A stretch of DNA of 64,000 nt from Palsa-883 sp963826975. GTDB lineage: Bacteria; Pseudomonadota; Alphaproteobacteria; Acetobacterales; Acetobacteraceae. The translations under genes were made by a program, and so were the position numbers. Positions within the stretch are counted from its first letter, which is position 1. Each line of letters begins with the position of its first letter. The notes under the pieces were generated by a model. The model made no database searches. It was not told the DNA's origin and saw nothing but the letters and a program-made list of their open reading frames with translations. Positions 35,384-44,375 of this stretch are shown here, one piece after another. The stretch covers positions 62,001 through 126,000 of the forward strand of contig CAWGZJ010000033.1 in the NCBI GenBank assembly GCA_963826975.1. Reading direction: 5' to 3'.

Positions 35384-36586
35384 TCAAGGCAACCAGTAAG
35401 CGGGCACGAAGAACCGCCCCCCAACGGTTTTCAATGCGTTGTTCTCGCTCGCCATCGCCATGGCGCGCAGGGCTATCAGTAACTGACCGGCAACGGTCTG
35501 TCGCCAAAACCATGTGTCGATCTGACGCGCGGACGGTGCCGAGCCCTCGGCCTGCGCGGCTTCCCCATAGAGAGCCTTGATGTCGTCCGACAGCATACGC
35601 AGGGCTAGTGCCGGGGTATCGAGTTCGGGCACGGCGGGCAACTCGCCGGCCAGGAAACGGGCCGCGAACTCAGGCCAGGCCGCCGGGGCCTGAAAGCTCA
35701 ATCCGACCGTCGTGCGGCCGAACCGCGCCTGCGCAGCCCACCACAGCGGCATCAAAGCGGACAATTCCGCACCGAATGCTGCGGCCCACGCACTGGGCGT
35801 CTCCGGAGGATCAGTGGGGCCGACCAGCGCCGGCGCCCGCCACCCTGGCGTGTCCAGCCAACCTGGGGGGTCTTCGTTAAAGTCTTCCAGGATCACCGGC
35901 CCATCGGTGCGCACCAACAGGCTCAGTGCCGCCAGTAACACACGGCGCTGGAACATCGCGTCGCCTGGCTCGCCAAGCGGCCGGCCGAGCTGCGAGGTGG
36001 TCCACAACGCCCGCGGCGGCCGTGTTTTCTCCGCTTGCGGCCGTACTGAGGCGATAGCTACGGTCGAGAAGCCACGTTCTTCCAACATGTGGGCTAGCGC
36101 GCACACGGCGCGCGTGCAGACGGGTCAGACAGGGCTAAGTAGGATTAAATCGATCCGCTCTTGTCGCAATTGTCCGGCGATCTGATCCGCTGTCGCCGTC
36201 ATACCCGCGGGGTCGGTCGATCCCATTACAGTAAAATGAGTCTCCGCCACACCGCCAATCACGCCCTCGGCCGCCAGCTCGCGCAGCCGATCGATCGGGT
36301 AGACCACGTTCAGATCGCGCTGGAACCCGGCCCGATCGAAGTTAATCGAGACATGGCTCGTCAGGATGTCGCCCGCTGGCATGGAAGCCGGCAGGAAACG
36401 ACACTCAGCACTGCCGAACGGGAAAGGTTTGTCGCCGCGCCGGATCAATGCGGCGCTGGATACGATTGCCATTCGGCGCTGTGCCAGTGGCGGACCGCTG
36501 ACAAACGGCTGGGTATCGAAGGCAGGGCACGGCGCGGCAACCACGGCATCTCGCGACGGCTGCGGTATGTCCTCAAGTCGGGCCAT
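35384..36586 (-). CDS. GrdB-family selenoprotein (glycine/sarcosine/betaine reductase selenoprotein B-like), in-frame UGA
   Basis: Two adjoining frames form one 400-residue protein if the TGA at 36127-36125 is read as selenocysteine 154. The N-terminal part (MARLEDIPQPSRDAV, PFVSGPPLAQRRMAIVSS, SINFDRAGFQRDLNVVYPID) and the C-terminal part (TRAVCALAHMLEERGFSTV, RPPRALWTTSQLGRPLG) are collinear with the selenoprotein B-like reductase family. In that family Sec sits exactly here in a UxxC motif: here U-P-V-C. A 6-bp hairpin starts 12 bases after the UGA. GGAGGA precedes the ATG. Expected role: reductive cleavage of C-N or C-X bonds. The host must have the Sec machinery elsewhere. Confidence 0.85.
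36097..36113 (-). promoter_or_regulatory. SECIS-like hairpin of the GrdB-like selenoprotein
   Basis: In the mRNA, GCGCGC (36113-36108), loop CGUGU (36107-36103) and GCGCGC (36102-36097) form a perfect 6-bp stem. The G-U of the loop lies 19-20 nt after the UGA, the position of the SelB-contacting loop in the E. coli fdhF element. Confidence 0.65.
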
Positions 36587-36644
36587 GGTCGTTCCTCCGT
36601 CCAGATATCTCAGCGGACACCAGCACTTGCCAAGCGCCGGAATG

Positions 36645-36668
36645 TTTTATAGCGTCCGATCTAATATG
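36645..36668 (+). promoter_or_regulatory. Operator-like site in the divergent selenoprotein/TetR promoter
   Basis: Lies between the divergent GrdB-like and TetR genes and resembles the site at 34049-34072. The TAG...CTA ends suggest a TetR-family site, probably for the regulator encoded at 36691. Confidence 0.45.
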
Positions 36669-36690
36669 ACGCAAGCTGGATGGATAGAAA

Positions 36691-37326
36691 TTGCCCGGAC
36701 CCAGTGAGTTCGATGAAGGCGTTGCGCTCGAAGCCACGATCCAGCGCTTTTGGGCAGGCGGATTCGCCGCTACACCCGTGCGAGATATCGGCAATGCAAT
36801 GGGGCTTGGTCAGGCGAGCGTCCACGACGCCTTCGGCGACAAACGAACGCTCTTCACGCATCGCCTCGATCGCTATCTGGACGCCAATATGCGCGCGCGT
36901 ATCGCGCGGGTGGAAAAGACGTTGCCGCCACGTCAGGCGATTGAAACCTTCCTGACCGAAATCGTTGAGCGCTCGCTTGAAAGCCGCCTCGGTTGCTTGC
37001 TGGCGAATGCGGCGCTGGAGGTCGCCCCGCATGACCCTGAGATCGCCGCGGTCGTGGCGGAGCGCATGGGCGAACGGGAAGCATTTTTCCGCCGATGCGT
37101 TATCGCCGGCCAGCGCGATGGAAGCATATCGCCCGGCGTCGACCCAGCGGATGCCGGACGCCTTCTGCTTACCGCAGTGATGGGGCTGCGCGTTCTCGCG
37201 CGCGGCTTTCCAAATCGGGCGGTCCTCGAAGGCGCTGCCCGGCAGGCGCTCAGCGTACTTGGCAAGCCCATCCGGCGGCGAAAGCCGTCCGTCCGCTCCC
37301 AAATAACAGAAAGAGAACCAAGATGA
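36691..37326 (+). CDS. TetR/AcrR-family regulator (paralogue of 8819-9403)
   Basis: 211 residues from a TTG start (GGATGGA upstream). The N-terminus PSEFDEGVALEATIQRFWAG and the later NAALEVAPHDPE mirror the other TetR. The HTH is at VRDIGNAMGLGQASVHDAFG. The stop overlaps the ATG of the GST gene, so it heads the TetR-GST-GST-peroxiredoxin set and is divergent from the selenoprotein operon. It probably represses both directions. Confidence 0.85.
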   Translation: MPGPSEFDEGVALEATIQRFWAGGFAATPVRDIGNAMGLGQASVHDAFGDKRTLFTHRLDRYLDANMRARIARVEKTLPPRQAIETFLTEIVERSLESRLGCLLANAALEVAPHDPEIAAVVAERMGEREAFFRRCVIAGQRDGSISPGVDPADAGRLLLTAVMGLRVLARGFPNRAVLEGAARQALSVLGKPIRRRKPSVRSQITEREPR

Positions 37327-38027
37327 TCCGCTTTTACTACCACCCGACGCCGAACCCGCTGAAAATCTCGCTCTTTCTCGCGGAGACGGGTCTGCCATAC
37401 GAAGTGGTGCCTGTCGACACGAGCAAAGGCGAGCAGCATTTGCCGGAGTTCAGGAATATCAACCCGAACTCCAAAGTTCCCGCGATCGTCGACACCGACG
37501 GACCTGGCGGTAAAGAGGCGCGGGTGTTCGATTCGAACGCGATCTTGCTCTACCTTGCTGACAAGACCGGCAAGTTTGGCGGTTCGCCCGATGACCGGCC
37601 GGAACTCCTGTCCTGGCTCTTCTTCATCGCGTCCGGCCTCGGCCCATTTTCCGGCCAGGCGGTGCACTTCCAGTTGTTCGCACCCGCTGGCTCCGACTAC
37701 GCCGTCAACCGCTATCGGCGCGAGGCGGAGCGGCATTATCAGGTGGTCGAAGACCATCTTGCTGGCCGCGATTTCATTGTCGGCGCAAGTTACACGATCG
37801 CCGACATGTCGCTCTGGGGCTGGATCGATCGCGCGGCCCGCGTGATGCACGGCGCGGCCGAACCGCTTGGCGCTTATCCGAATATCAAGCGCTGGTTCGC
37901 GTCTATAGACGCGCGTCCGGCCGTCGCGCGCGCCCGGGCGGTTGGGACCGATCATGCATTCAAGACGGAGCGGGACGAGCAAGCGCTGCGGGCGCTGTTC
38001 CCCTCGAACTATCCTCGCACGGCCTGA
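37323..38027 (+). CDS. Glutathione S-transferase family protein
   Basis: 234 residues. Thioredoxin-fold N-domain (FYYHPTPNPLKISLFLAETG, NPNSKVPAIVD, FDSNAILLYLADKTG with the SNAI glutathione-binding string) and an all-helical C-domain with YTIADMSLWGWIDRA. Coupled to the TetR gene by a 4-base overlap. It may conjugate or reduce electrophiles, including halogenated ones; that is inference. Confidence 0.87.
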   Translation: MIRFYYHPTPNPLKISLFLAETGLPYEVVPVDTSKGEQHLPEFRNINPNSKVPAIVDTDGPGGKEARVFDSNAILLYLADKTGKFGGSPDDRPELLSWLFFIASGLGPFSGQAVHFQLFAPAGSDYAVNRYRREAERHYQVVEDHLAGRDFIVGASYTIADMSLWGWIDRAARVMHGAAEPLGAYPNIKRWFASIDARPAVARARAVGTDHAFKTERDEQALRALFPSNYPRTA

Positions 38028-38040
38028 CCTCACGAAATCG

Positions 38041-38070
38041 GGTCCCGGAAGCCGCGACGCTTCCGGAACC
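38041..38070 (+). repeat. Hairpin between the two GST genes
   Basis: 12-base arms (38041-38052 and 38059-38070) pair with one mismatch around a 6-base loop. No U-run follows, so it is more likely an mRNA-stability or partial-attenuation element than a terminator. Confidence 0.5.
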
Positions 38071-38088
38071 ATTTCCGGAGCTTCGAAC

Positions 38089-38964
38089 ATGACAAATCAG
38101 TCCGAATACACCCCGCCCAGGATCTGGACCTGGAGTCAGGAAAACGGCGGCACCTGGGCAAGCATCAATCGTCCGGTCTCCGGCGCAACGCACGACCAGG
38201 AGCTGCCGGTGGGGCGCCATCCGCTGCAGCTATACTCATTGGGCACGCCAAACGGCGTCAAGGTCACGGTGATGCTGGAGGAATTGCTGGCCCTCGGCCA
38301 TGAGGGCGCCGAGTACGACGCTTGGCTAATCCGCATCGGCGACGGCGATCAGTTCGGCAGCGGTTTCGTGTCGGTGAACCCGAACTCCAAGATACCGGCG
38401 CTGCTGGATTGCGGCGGCCCGAAGCCGATCCGCGTTTTTAAGTCGGGAGCGATCCTGATGCATCTCGCCGAAAAGTTCGGCGCGTTCCTGCCGACCGAGA
38501 CAGCGGCGCGCGCCGAGTGTCTGTCGTGGCTATTCTGGCAGATGGGCAGCGCGCCCTATCTGGGCGGTGGCTTCGGTCATTTCTATGCCTATGCCCCAAC
38601 AAAAATCGAATATGCGATCGACCGGTTTGCTATGGAAACGAAGCGTCAGCTCGACGTGCTCGACAAACGGCTTGGCGACAATGAATACCTTGGCGGCGGC
38701 GACTATACGATCGCCGATATCGCGGTCTTTCCCTGGTACGGCGGGCTTGCAAAGGGCTGGAGCTACGACGCCGCCGAATTCCTGCAAGTGCAGGACTATA
38801 AGCACGTCCAACGCTGGGCCGATGCCATTCTGGAACGCCCGGCTGTGCGGCGCGGGCGCATGGTCAATCGTGTTCGTGGCGAGCTGTCAAGCCAGCTGCA
38901 CGAGCGTCACGACGCCAGCGATTTTGAGACGAAGACACAGGACAAGCTGACGATCGTGAAATAG
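38089..38964 (+). CDS. yghU: YghU-like glutathione-dependent disulfide-bond oxidoreductase
   Basis: 291 residues. The N-terminus (YTPPRIWTWSQENGGTWASI), LPVGRHPLQLYSLGTPNGVK and NPNSKIPALLD are characteristic of YghU/YfcG, which bind two glutathiones and reduce disulfides. C-domain GGDYTIADIAVFPWYGG. Follows the GST gene after a hairpin. Confidence 0.88.
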   Translation: MTNQSEYTPPRIWTWSQENGGTWASINRPVSGATHDQELPVGRHPLQLYSLGTPNGVKVTVMLEELLALGHEGAEYDAWLIRIGDGDQFGSGFVSVNPNSKIPALLDCGGPKPIRVFKSGAILMHLAEKFGAFLPTETAARAECLSWLFWQMGSAPYLGGGFGHFYAYAPTKIEYAIDRFAMETKRQLDVLDKRLGDNEYLGGGDYTIADIAVFPWYGGLAKGWSYDAAEFLQVQDYKHVQRWADAILERPAVRRGRMVNRVRGELSSQLHERHDASDFETKTQDKLTIVK

Positions 38965-39043
38965 CCACTCCTGATGCGCCACGCCAGGCCCGCGTCAGCC
39001 GCGACTGTCTCCACCTCAACACCAAACGACAAAGGATTTGGAA

Positions 39044-39709
39044 ATGACTGAGACTCTCTCAGAACAGCTGGCGAACTATCGCGCCAATTGGCGTGCCCGC
39101 GTGCCGGCCGACAAACAGACGTTGATGGATCAACACGTCGCGCACCTCGCCGCGACGGGAATCGACCGCGCCGCGAAGCAAGTTGGCGATCGCGCGCCGG
39201 CCATTCGCCTGCGCGACCAGCATGGCGCGACTTTTGATGTCGGGACCTTGCTGGCCAAAGGCCCTGTCGTCGTCACATTTTATCGAGGTGGCTGGTGCCC
39301 ATTCTGCAATCTGGAACTCAAGGCCTATCAGGCCGTGCTACCGCGTATCGCGGCGGCCGGAGCAAGCATTGTGGCGATCAGTCCCGAAAAGCCGGATGAT
39401 ACTGTGAGCACCGCCGTGAAGAATGCCCTGAGTTTCCCCGTGCTCAGCGATATCGGCCAGAGGGTGGGCAAGGCATTTGGCGTTGTCTATGCCTTCACCG
39501 ATGAGGTTCGACAGGTCTATGACGGGTTTAAGCTGGATATTCCGCTGAAGAACGGCGTGCCAGATGACTGGTCGCTGCCGCTTTCAGCGACATATGTGAT
39601 CGGCACGGATGGTGGCATCCTATTTGCTGGTACCCGTGTCGACTACCGTGAACGCACAGATCCTTTGGAAGTGTTGCGTGTGCTGGAGCAACGAGTTGCG
39701 GCAGAGTAA
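39044..39709 (+). CDS. AhpC/TSA-family peroxiredoxin-like protein (second copy)
   Basis: 221 residues with FYRGGWCPFCNLELKAYQ at about residue 82 and the same organisation as the gene at 9557 (PVLSDIG, LPLSATYVIGTDG). AAAGGA is upstream. Its natural C-terminus (VLRVLEQRVAAE) shows what the first copy has lost. Last intact redox gene of the TetR-GST-GST set. Confidence 0.87.
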   Translation: MTETLSEQLANYRANWRARVPADKQTLMDQHVAHLAATGIDRAAKQVGDRAPAIRLRDQHGATFDVGTLLAKGPVVVTFYRGGWCPFCNLELKAYQAVLPRIAAAGASIVAISPEKPDDTVSTAVKNALSFPVLSDIGQRVGKAFGVVYAFTDEVRQVYDGFKLDIPLKNGVPDDWSLPLSATYVIGTDGGILFAGTRVDYRERTDPLEVLRVLEQRVAAE

Positions 39710-39914
39710 TCGCGGGAAACAGAGGTGGTCGGCTTGTACGCGATGGACAAAAGATCATTGTCTCGGTTGGCCCAGGTACGGGCCATCCTGATCATCGACG
39801 CTATTGCTCGATTTGATTCGTTCCGCTCTACAACGCTTGCCCACAGCGGCGTTGCGTTGAGCTAACGCAAAACGGAACGTGGTTTGCCCACTTCGGATAT
39901 GAGGAGGAATTGTC

Positions 39915-40430
39915 ATGAAGGCGGCCTTTTTGCAGTCTGCTGGAGTTCGTGCCGGGATCGGATTTGCCGTGATTGCGTTTGGCGGCCTCCTTTCGCATGC
40001 CCGGGCAGAATTGTTGACACATCGCGACCTGCCGTATGCGGTCGCGTTGACAATCGCCCAGACGGCGGTGGAAAGCTGTATGGCGAAGGGCTATCCGGAG
40101 TCAGCGGTGGTCGTGGACCGCGATGGCGAGACGATCGTGTCCATCCGTGGCGACGGCGCTGGGCCACACACTGTGGAGAATGCGCGCCGAAAGGCATACA
40201 CTGCGCTGAGCTTTCATATTTCGACGACCGAGTACGCCAAGCGCTTCGCCGACAACAATCCTGTCGTGCGTCAGCAGGTGACACTCCCGAATGTCATTGC
40301 TATTCCGGGCGGCTTGCCCATCAAGGTGGGCGAAGAGGTTGTCGGAGGTGTTGGCGCCTCCGGGTCGCCAGGTGTGGATGAACCGTGCGTCCAGGCCGGC
40401 CTGGACAAGGTCGCAGATCAGCTCCGATAG
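39915..40430 (+). CDS. Secreted GlcG/HbpS-family heme-binding-like protein
   Basis: 171 residues with a signal peptide (about 1-31, ending HARA) and a strong GAGGAGG site. VALTIAQTAVESCMAKGYPE, NARRKAYTALSF and GGLPIKVGEEVVGGVGASGS are typical of the GlcG/HbpS fold. Such proteins bind heme or small carboxylates. It is the first gene before the decayed dehydratase operon. Confidence 0.85.
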   Translation: MKAAFLQSAGVRAGIGFAVIAFGGLLSHARAELLTHRDLPYAVALTIAQTAVESCMAKGYPESAVVVDRDGETIVSIRGDGAGPHTVENARRKAYTALSFHISTTEYAKRFADNNPVVRQQVTLPNVIAIPGGLPIKVGEEVVGGVGASGSPGVDEPCVQAGLDKVADQLR

Positions 40431-40464
40431 GAGGATGCTCGATCCGCCGATGCGGCGGGGGAGG

Positions 40465-41669
40465 ATGACGGTGAAGATTACCGCGATTGAGACGCTGCGG
40501 ACCGCCGAGTTCGCCAATGTTATTTGGGTGCGCATCCATACCGATGCGGGCGTGATCGGGCTGGGCGAGACCTTCTACGGCGCCGGCGCGGTGGAGGCGC
40601 ATGTCCACGACACACTCGCCGGTCGCCTGCTGAACCGCAATCCCCTGCACATCTAAGCGTTGCATCGCGAGATGCTGAACCTGCCGATGGCGCAGTCCAG
40701 CACAGGTGCGGAATATCGCTCGGCCTCGGCGGTGGACATCGCGCTGTGGGACGCCTTCGGCAAGGTGTGCAACCAGCCAGTGCATCAGATGCTGGGCGGA
40801 CTATGCCGCCCCAAACAGCGCATCTACAATACCTGCCCGGGTATGGTTACGTGCGGTCCAACAATATCAAGCCGGTGTCCAACTGGAACCGCAGCGACGA
40901 CGCCGGCCCCTTCGAAGACCTGAACGGGTTCATGACGCGAGCCGATGCGGTGGCGGAAAGCCTGTTGGAATCCGGCATTACGGCGATGAAGATCTGGCCG
41001 TTCGATCCGGCGGCAATCCAGAATGATGGCATGTCCATCACGCCCACGCAGTTGAAGGCCGCGCTGGAGCCATTCGAGAAAATCCGTCGCGCCGTGGGCG
41101 ACAAGATGGAAATCATGGTGGAATTCCACTCGTTGTGGAATCTGCCGATGGCGAAGAAGCTGGCCAAGGCGCTCGAGCCCTACAACCCGCCCTGGTTCGA
41201 GGATCCGATCCGCATGAACTCGCCACGGGCGCTCGCGGAATATGCCCGCAACAGCAGCGTGTGGGTGTGCGCCAGCGAAACGCTGGGCAGCCGCTTTCCC
41301 TACAAGGACATGCTGGATCGCGACGCCATGCACGTGGTGATGGCCGATCTGTGCTGGACCGTTGGATTGACCGAAGGCCGCAAGATCGCCGCGATGGCGG
41401 ACACCTATCATCGGCCGTTCGCACCGCATGACTGCATCGGCCCAGTCGGCTTCATCGCCGGCATCCACGCGTCCTTCAGTCAGCCCAACACCCTGATCCA
41501 GGAAGGTGTTCGCGCTTTCTACACAGGCTGGTACAACGAACTCGTCACCACCATGCCGGTGATTGCAGACGGCTACGTGTCGCCCATGGAAGGCCCCGGC
41601 CTCGGCACCGAGTTGCTGCCCGCCGTGTTCGACCGGCCCGACCTGACCGTGCGTCGGTCGGAGGCATAG
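40465..41669 (+). pseudogene. Mandelate racemase/muconate lactonizing-type dehydratase, nonsense plus frameshift
   Basis: Starts MTVKITAIETLRTAEFANVI. A TAA at 40654 replaces the Glu expected before ALHREMLNLPMAQSSTG, which continues in the same frame. Near 40845 a one-base indel shifts the frame, after which the rest of the enolase-superfamily barrel is intact (AMKIWPFD, WFEDPIRMNS, CASETLG, CIGPVGFIAG). Two lesions make it a pseudogene. Confidence 0.85.
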
Positions 41670-41672
41670 GCA

Positions 41673-42440
41673 ATGAGGGGCCAGCCTTTCGATCTGGCGG
41701 GACGCACTGCGCTGGTTACCGGATCGTCGCGCGGCCTGGGCCGGGCGATGGCCGAAGGCCTGGCCGAGGCTGGTGCCGCGGTGGTACTGGCTCAGATGCC
41801 GGCCGGTTGGCGGCAGCGGCGGAGATGCACGCGGCGGGCTACACCGTCCATGTGTCGCGTTTCGACGTGACGAACGAGGCCGAGATCGTTGCGGCTTTCG
41901 CTGCGTTCGACGCGCAAGGCATGGCGGTCGACATCCTTGTGAACAACGCCGGCATCCAGTTCCGCCGCCCGATGGTGGAGCTGGACACTGCGGACTCCCG
42001 GTGCGTAACCGAAACTAATCTGACCTGTGCCTTCGTGATCGGACGCGAAGCGGCGAAGCGGCAAAGCGGATGATCCCGCGCGGGCGCGGCAAGGTGATCA
42101 ACATCGGCTCGTTGACCAGCGATGCCGCACGCGCGGCCGTTGTGCCCTGCACAGTCGCCAAAGGCGGCATCAAGATGCTGACCCGCGCGATGACGGCTGA
42201 ATGGGCGGTGCACGGCATTCAGACCAACGCCATTGGTCTGGGCTACATGCTGACCGACAGGAACGCGGCGCTGGTGAAGACGAGGCGTTCAGCGGATGGG
42301 TGATCGGACGCACGCCAGCGCGCCGCTGGGGCAAACCAGGCGAACTCATCGGTACGGCAATGTTTCTGGCCTCAGCCGCATCCGACTACGTCAGCGGCCA
42401 TATCATCTATGTCGATGGCGGAATACTGGCGGTGCTGTGA
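41673..42440 (+). pseudogene. SDR (gluconate 5-dehydrogenase-like), multiple frameshifts
   Basis: Segments in three frames: FDLAGRTALVTGSSRGLGRA, VSRFDVTNEAEIVAAF with VDILVNNAGIQFRRPM, KVINIGSLTSDAARA, and ASDYVSGHIIYVDGG. At least three frame changes are needed (near 41815, 42065 and 42285). The catalytic Tyr appears as Cys (VPCTVAKGG). Clearly decayed. Confidence 0.85.
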
Positions 42441-42503
42441 CACCGGCTGGCGAGCACCAGCACCACATGACAGGACCAACAAACTTCAGATGGGAGAAAC
42501 CGG

Positions 42504-43865
42504 TTGTCTATAACAATGTCGCAACAAACGGCGATGGACAATGCGGTCCGTCACCTTATTGCCAAATACAATCCCAAAGGCAACCGCGTCGGCTGGCTGA
42601 TGATGGCGTCGATCCTGGTGGAGGCGTGGGACCTCTACTCGATCGCCTTCGTGCTGATCTTCATCCGTGAGCAGTTTCATCCCGATCCGCTGATGCTGGG
42701 GCTGGCGGCGGCGGGCACGCAGGGCGGTGCGGTGATCGGTGCGCTGCTGGGCGGCTGGCTGGCCGACAAGATTGGCCGGCGCGTGATGTTCCTGTCTACC
42801 ATGATCATGTTCATCGTCTTTGCGCTGGCGCAAGCCTTCGTGCCCAGCGTGGGCTGGCTTGTGATTGTGCGCTTCATCTTGGGCATCCCCCTGGGGAGCG
42901 ACATCTCCAACGGCTACACCTACATCATGGAATCGATGCCAAAAGGCGAGCGGGAGGTGATGGGTAACCGGTGGCAGTTCATGTTCGCCATCGGCGAGGT
43001 GGCCACGCTGGCAGTGATCGCGGTGTTTATCGCGTCCAACCTGCCGCATGAGCTGGTCTGGCGGATCACGCTGGGCCTGGGTGCGGTGCCCGCGCTGGTG
43101 ATCCTGATCATGCGGCACGATCTGCCCGAGACGGCGGTGTGGCTGATCCGCCGCGGCCGCTTCACGGAGGCCAAGCACGTCTCGACCGAGATGTTCGACG
43201 ATCCGCTGGATATGCTCCCTGACCAGGACGTTGCGGTACCGCATCCAAGAGCGACCGAGTTCCTGCGAGACACGCGCAGGGACCCGATCCGCTGGCGTGC
43301 GACGCTCTATGGCTGGATCGCGTGTTTCGCACAGAGCAGCGAGTTTTCCACCTTCGCCTTCTATCTGCCGGTGCTATTCGTGATGGTCGGCGTCTCGTCG
43401 ATCCTGGGCACGACGCTGGTGACCATGGCGCTGTATATCGTGGCTGCGATCTCAGGCTAGGTGGGACCGATGATCACGCCGAAGATTGGCCATCGCGGCA
43501 TCGGCATTGTCGGTTTCGGGATGGTATTCGTCTCGCTGCTGGTCGCCGCCTGGGCGCTTTATACCGGCAAAACCTATATCCTGCCGTTTGCTGCGGCGGC
43601 AATGCTGTGGGGGCATTACTGGGACGCGTCGAACGTCATGACGATCCCTTCAGTGGTGGCGCGGGCGCAATATCGCGGCACGGCCAGCGGCTTTGCCTAC
43701 ATGTTCGTGAAGCTGCCGGCCTTTCTGGCGATCTTCCTGTTCCCGTCGCTGTTCGCGGCGATCGGGCAAGCCAACGCCACGCTGTTCGTGACGATCTTCC
43801 CGCTGATCGGCCTGCTGTCAGCGATCTTCATTCTGCCGGAAATCTACGGCTACGAGCAGGAGTAA
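42504..43865 (+). pseudogene. MFS transporter interrupted by an amber codon
   Basis: Twelve-helix sugar-acid/aromatic-acid type transporter. GGWLADKIGRRVMFLSTMIM is the loop 2-3 signature and YIMESMPKGEREVMG follows. A TAG at 43458-43460 interrupts the frame between helices 8 and 9; the same frame then continues to VPEIYGYEQE-like residues and stops at 43865. One substitution would restore it. Confidence 0.85.
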
Positions 43866-43914
43866 GCGTCGTTCGCCCCGCCCCGCATATAGAGGGCCGG
43901 GCGGCTGCAGCGTG

Positions 43915-44369
43915 TCAGGCGCCCTGCAGCACGTTCTGGCAGGCCTCGCCGCGCACACGGCGGTGGATGTTGTCCACTATGGCCTGTTGACGGCGCGTGA
44001 TAGTGCCCATCGTCCAGCCTGAGATATGTGGGGTCATCACGATGTTCGGCAGATCCACGAAGGGCAGGGCGGCGGGTGCCGCGTTCGGCTGTAACGCGGT
44101 CGGATAGTTATGCCAGGTATCGATCACCGCGCCGCCGATGCGCTTGTCGCGCAGCGCGTCGTACAGCGCTTGCTCGTCCACCACCGGGCCGCCGCGACAT
44201 TGATCAGGACAGCGTGAGAGCGCATTGCCGCGAATGCCTGCGCGCCGACCATCCCACACGTGTCCGGCAGCACCGGCACCGTAACGACCAACGCATCGGC
44301 GCTGCCCCAGAATGCCGGCAGATCCGCGATCAGCCGGCCCGCGCTTGCGGGGGCCGGCTCGTCTAACCT
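43915..44369 (-). pseudogene. D-2-hydroxyacid dehydrogenase, C-terminal fragment
   Basis: The minus strand reads RLIADLPAFWGSADALVVTV and MRSHAVLINVA, shifts by one frame, then GPVVDEQALYDALRDKRIGG and MTPHISGWTM (catalytic His). The N-terminal half is absent; homology ends where the integrase gene begins, suggesting loss at an integration boundary. Confidence 0.8.
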
Positions 44370-44375
44370 TTCACC

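Noticed and set aside
43458..43460. TAG inside the MFS gene as a recoded (pyrrolysine) codon
   Set aside because: It falls in a membrane loop of an ordinary transporter, no methyltransferase context exists, and adjacent genes are also broken.
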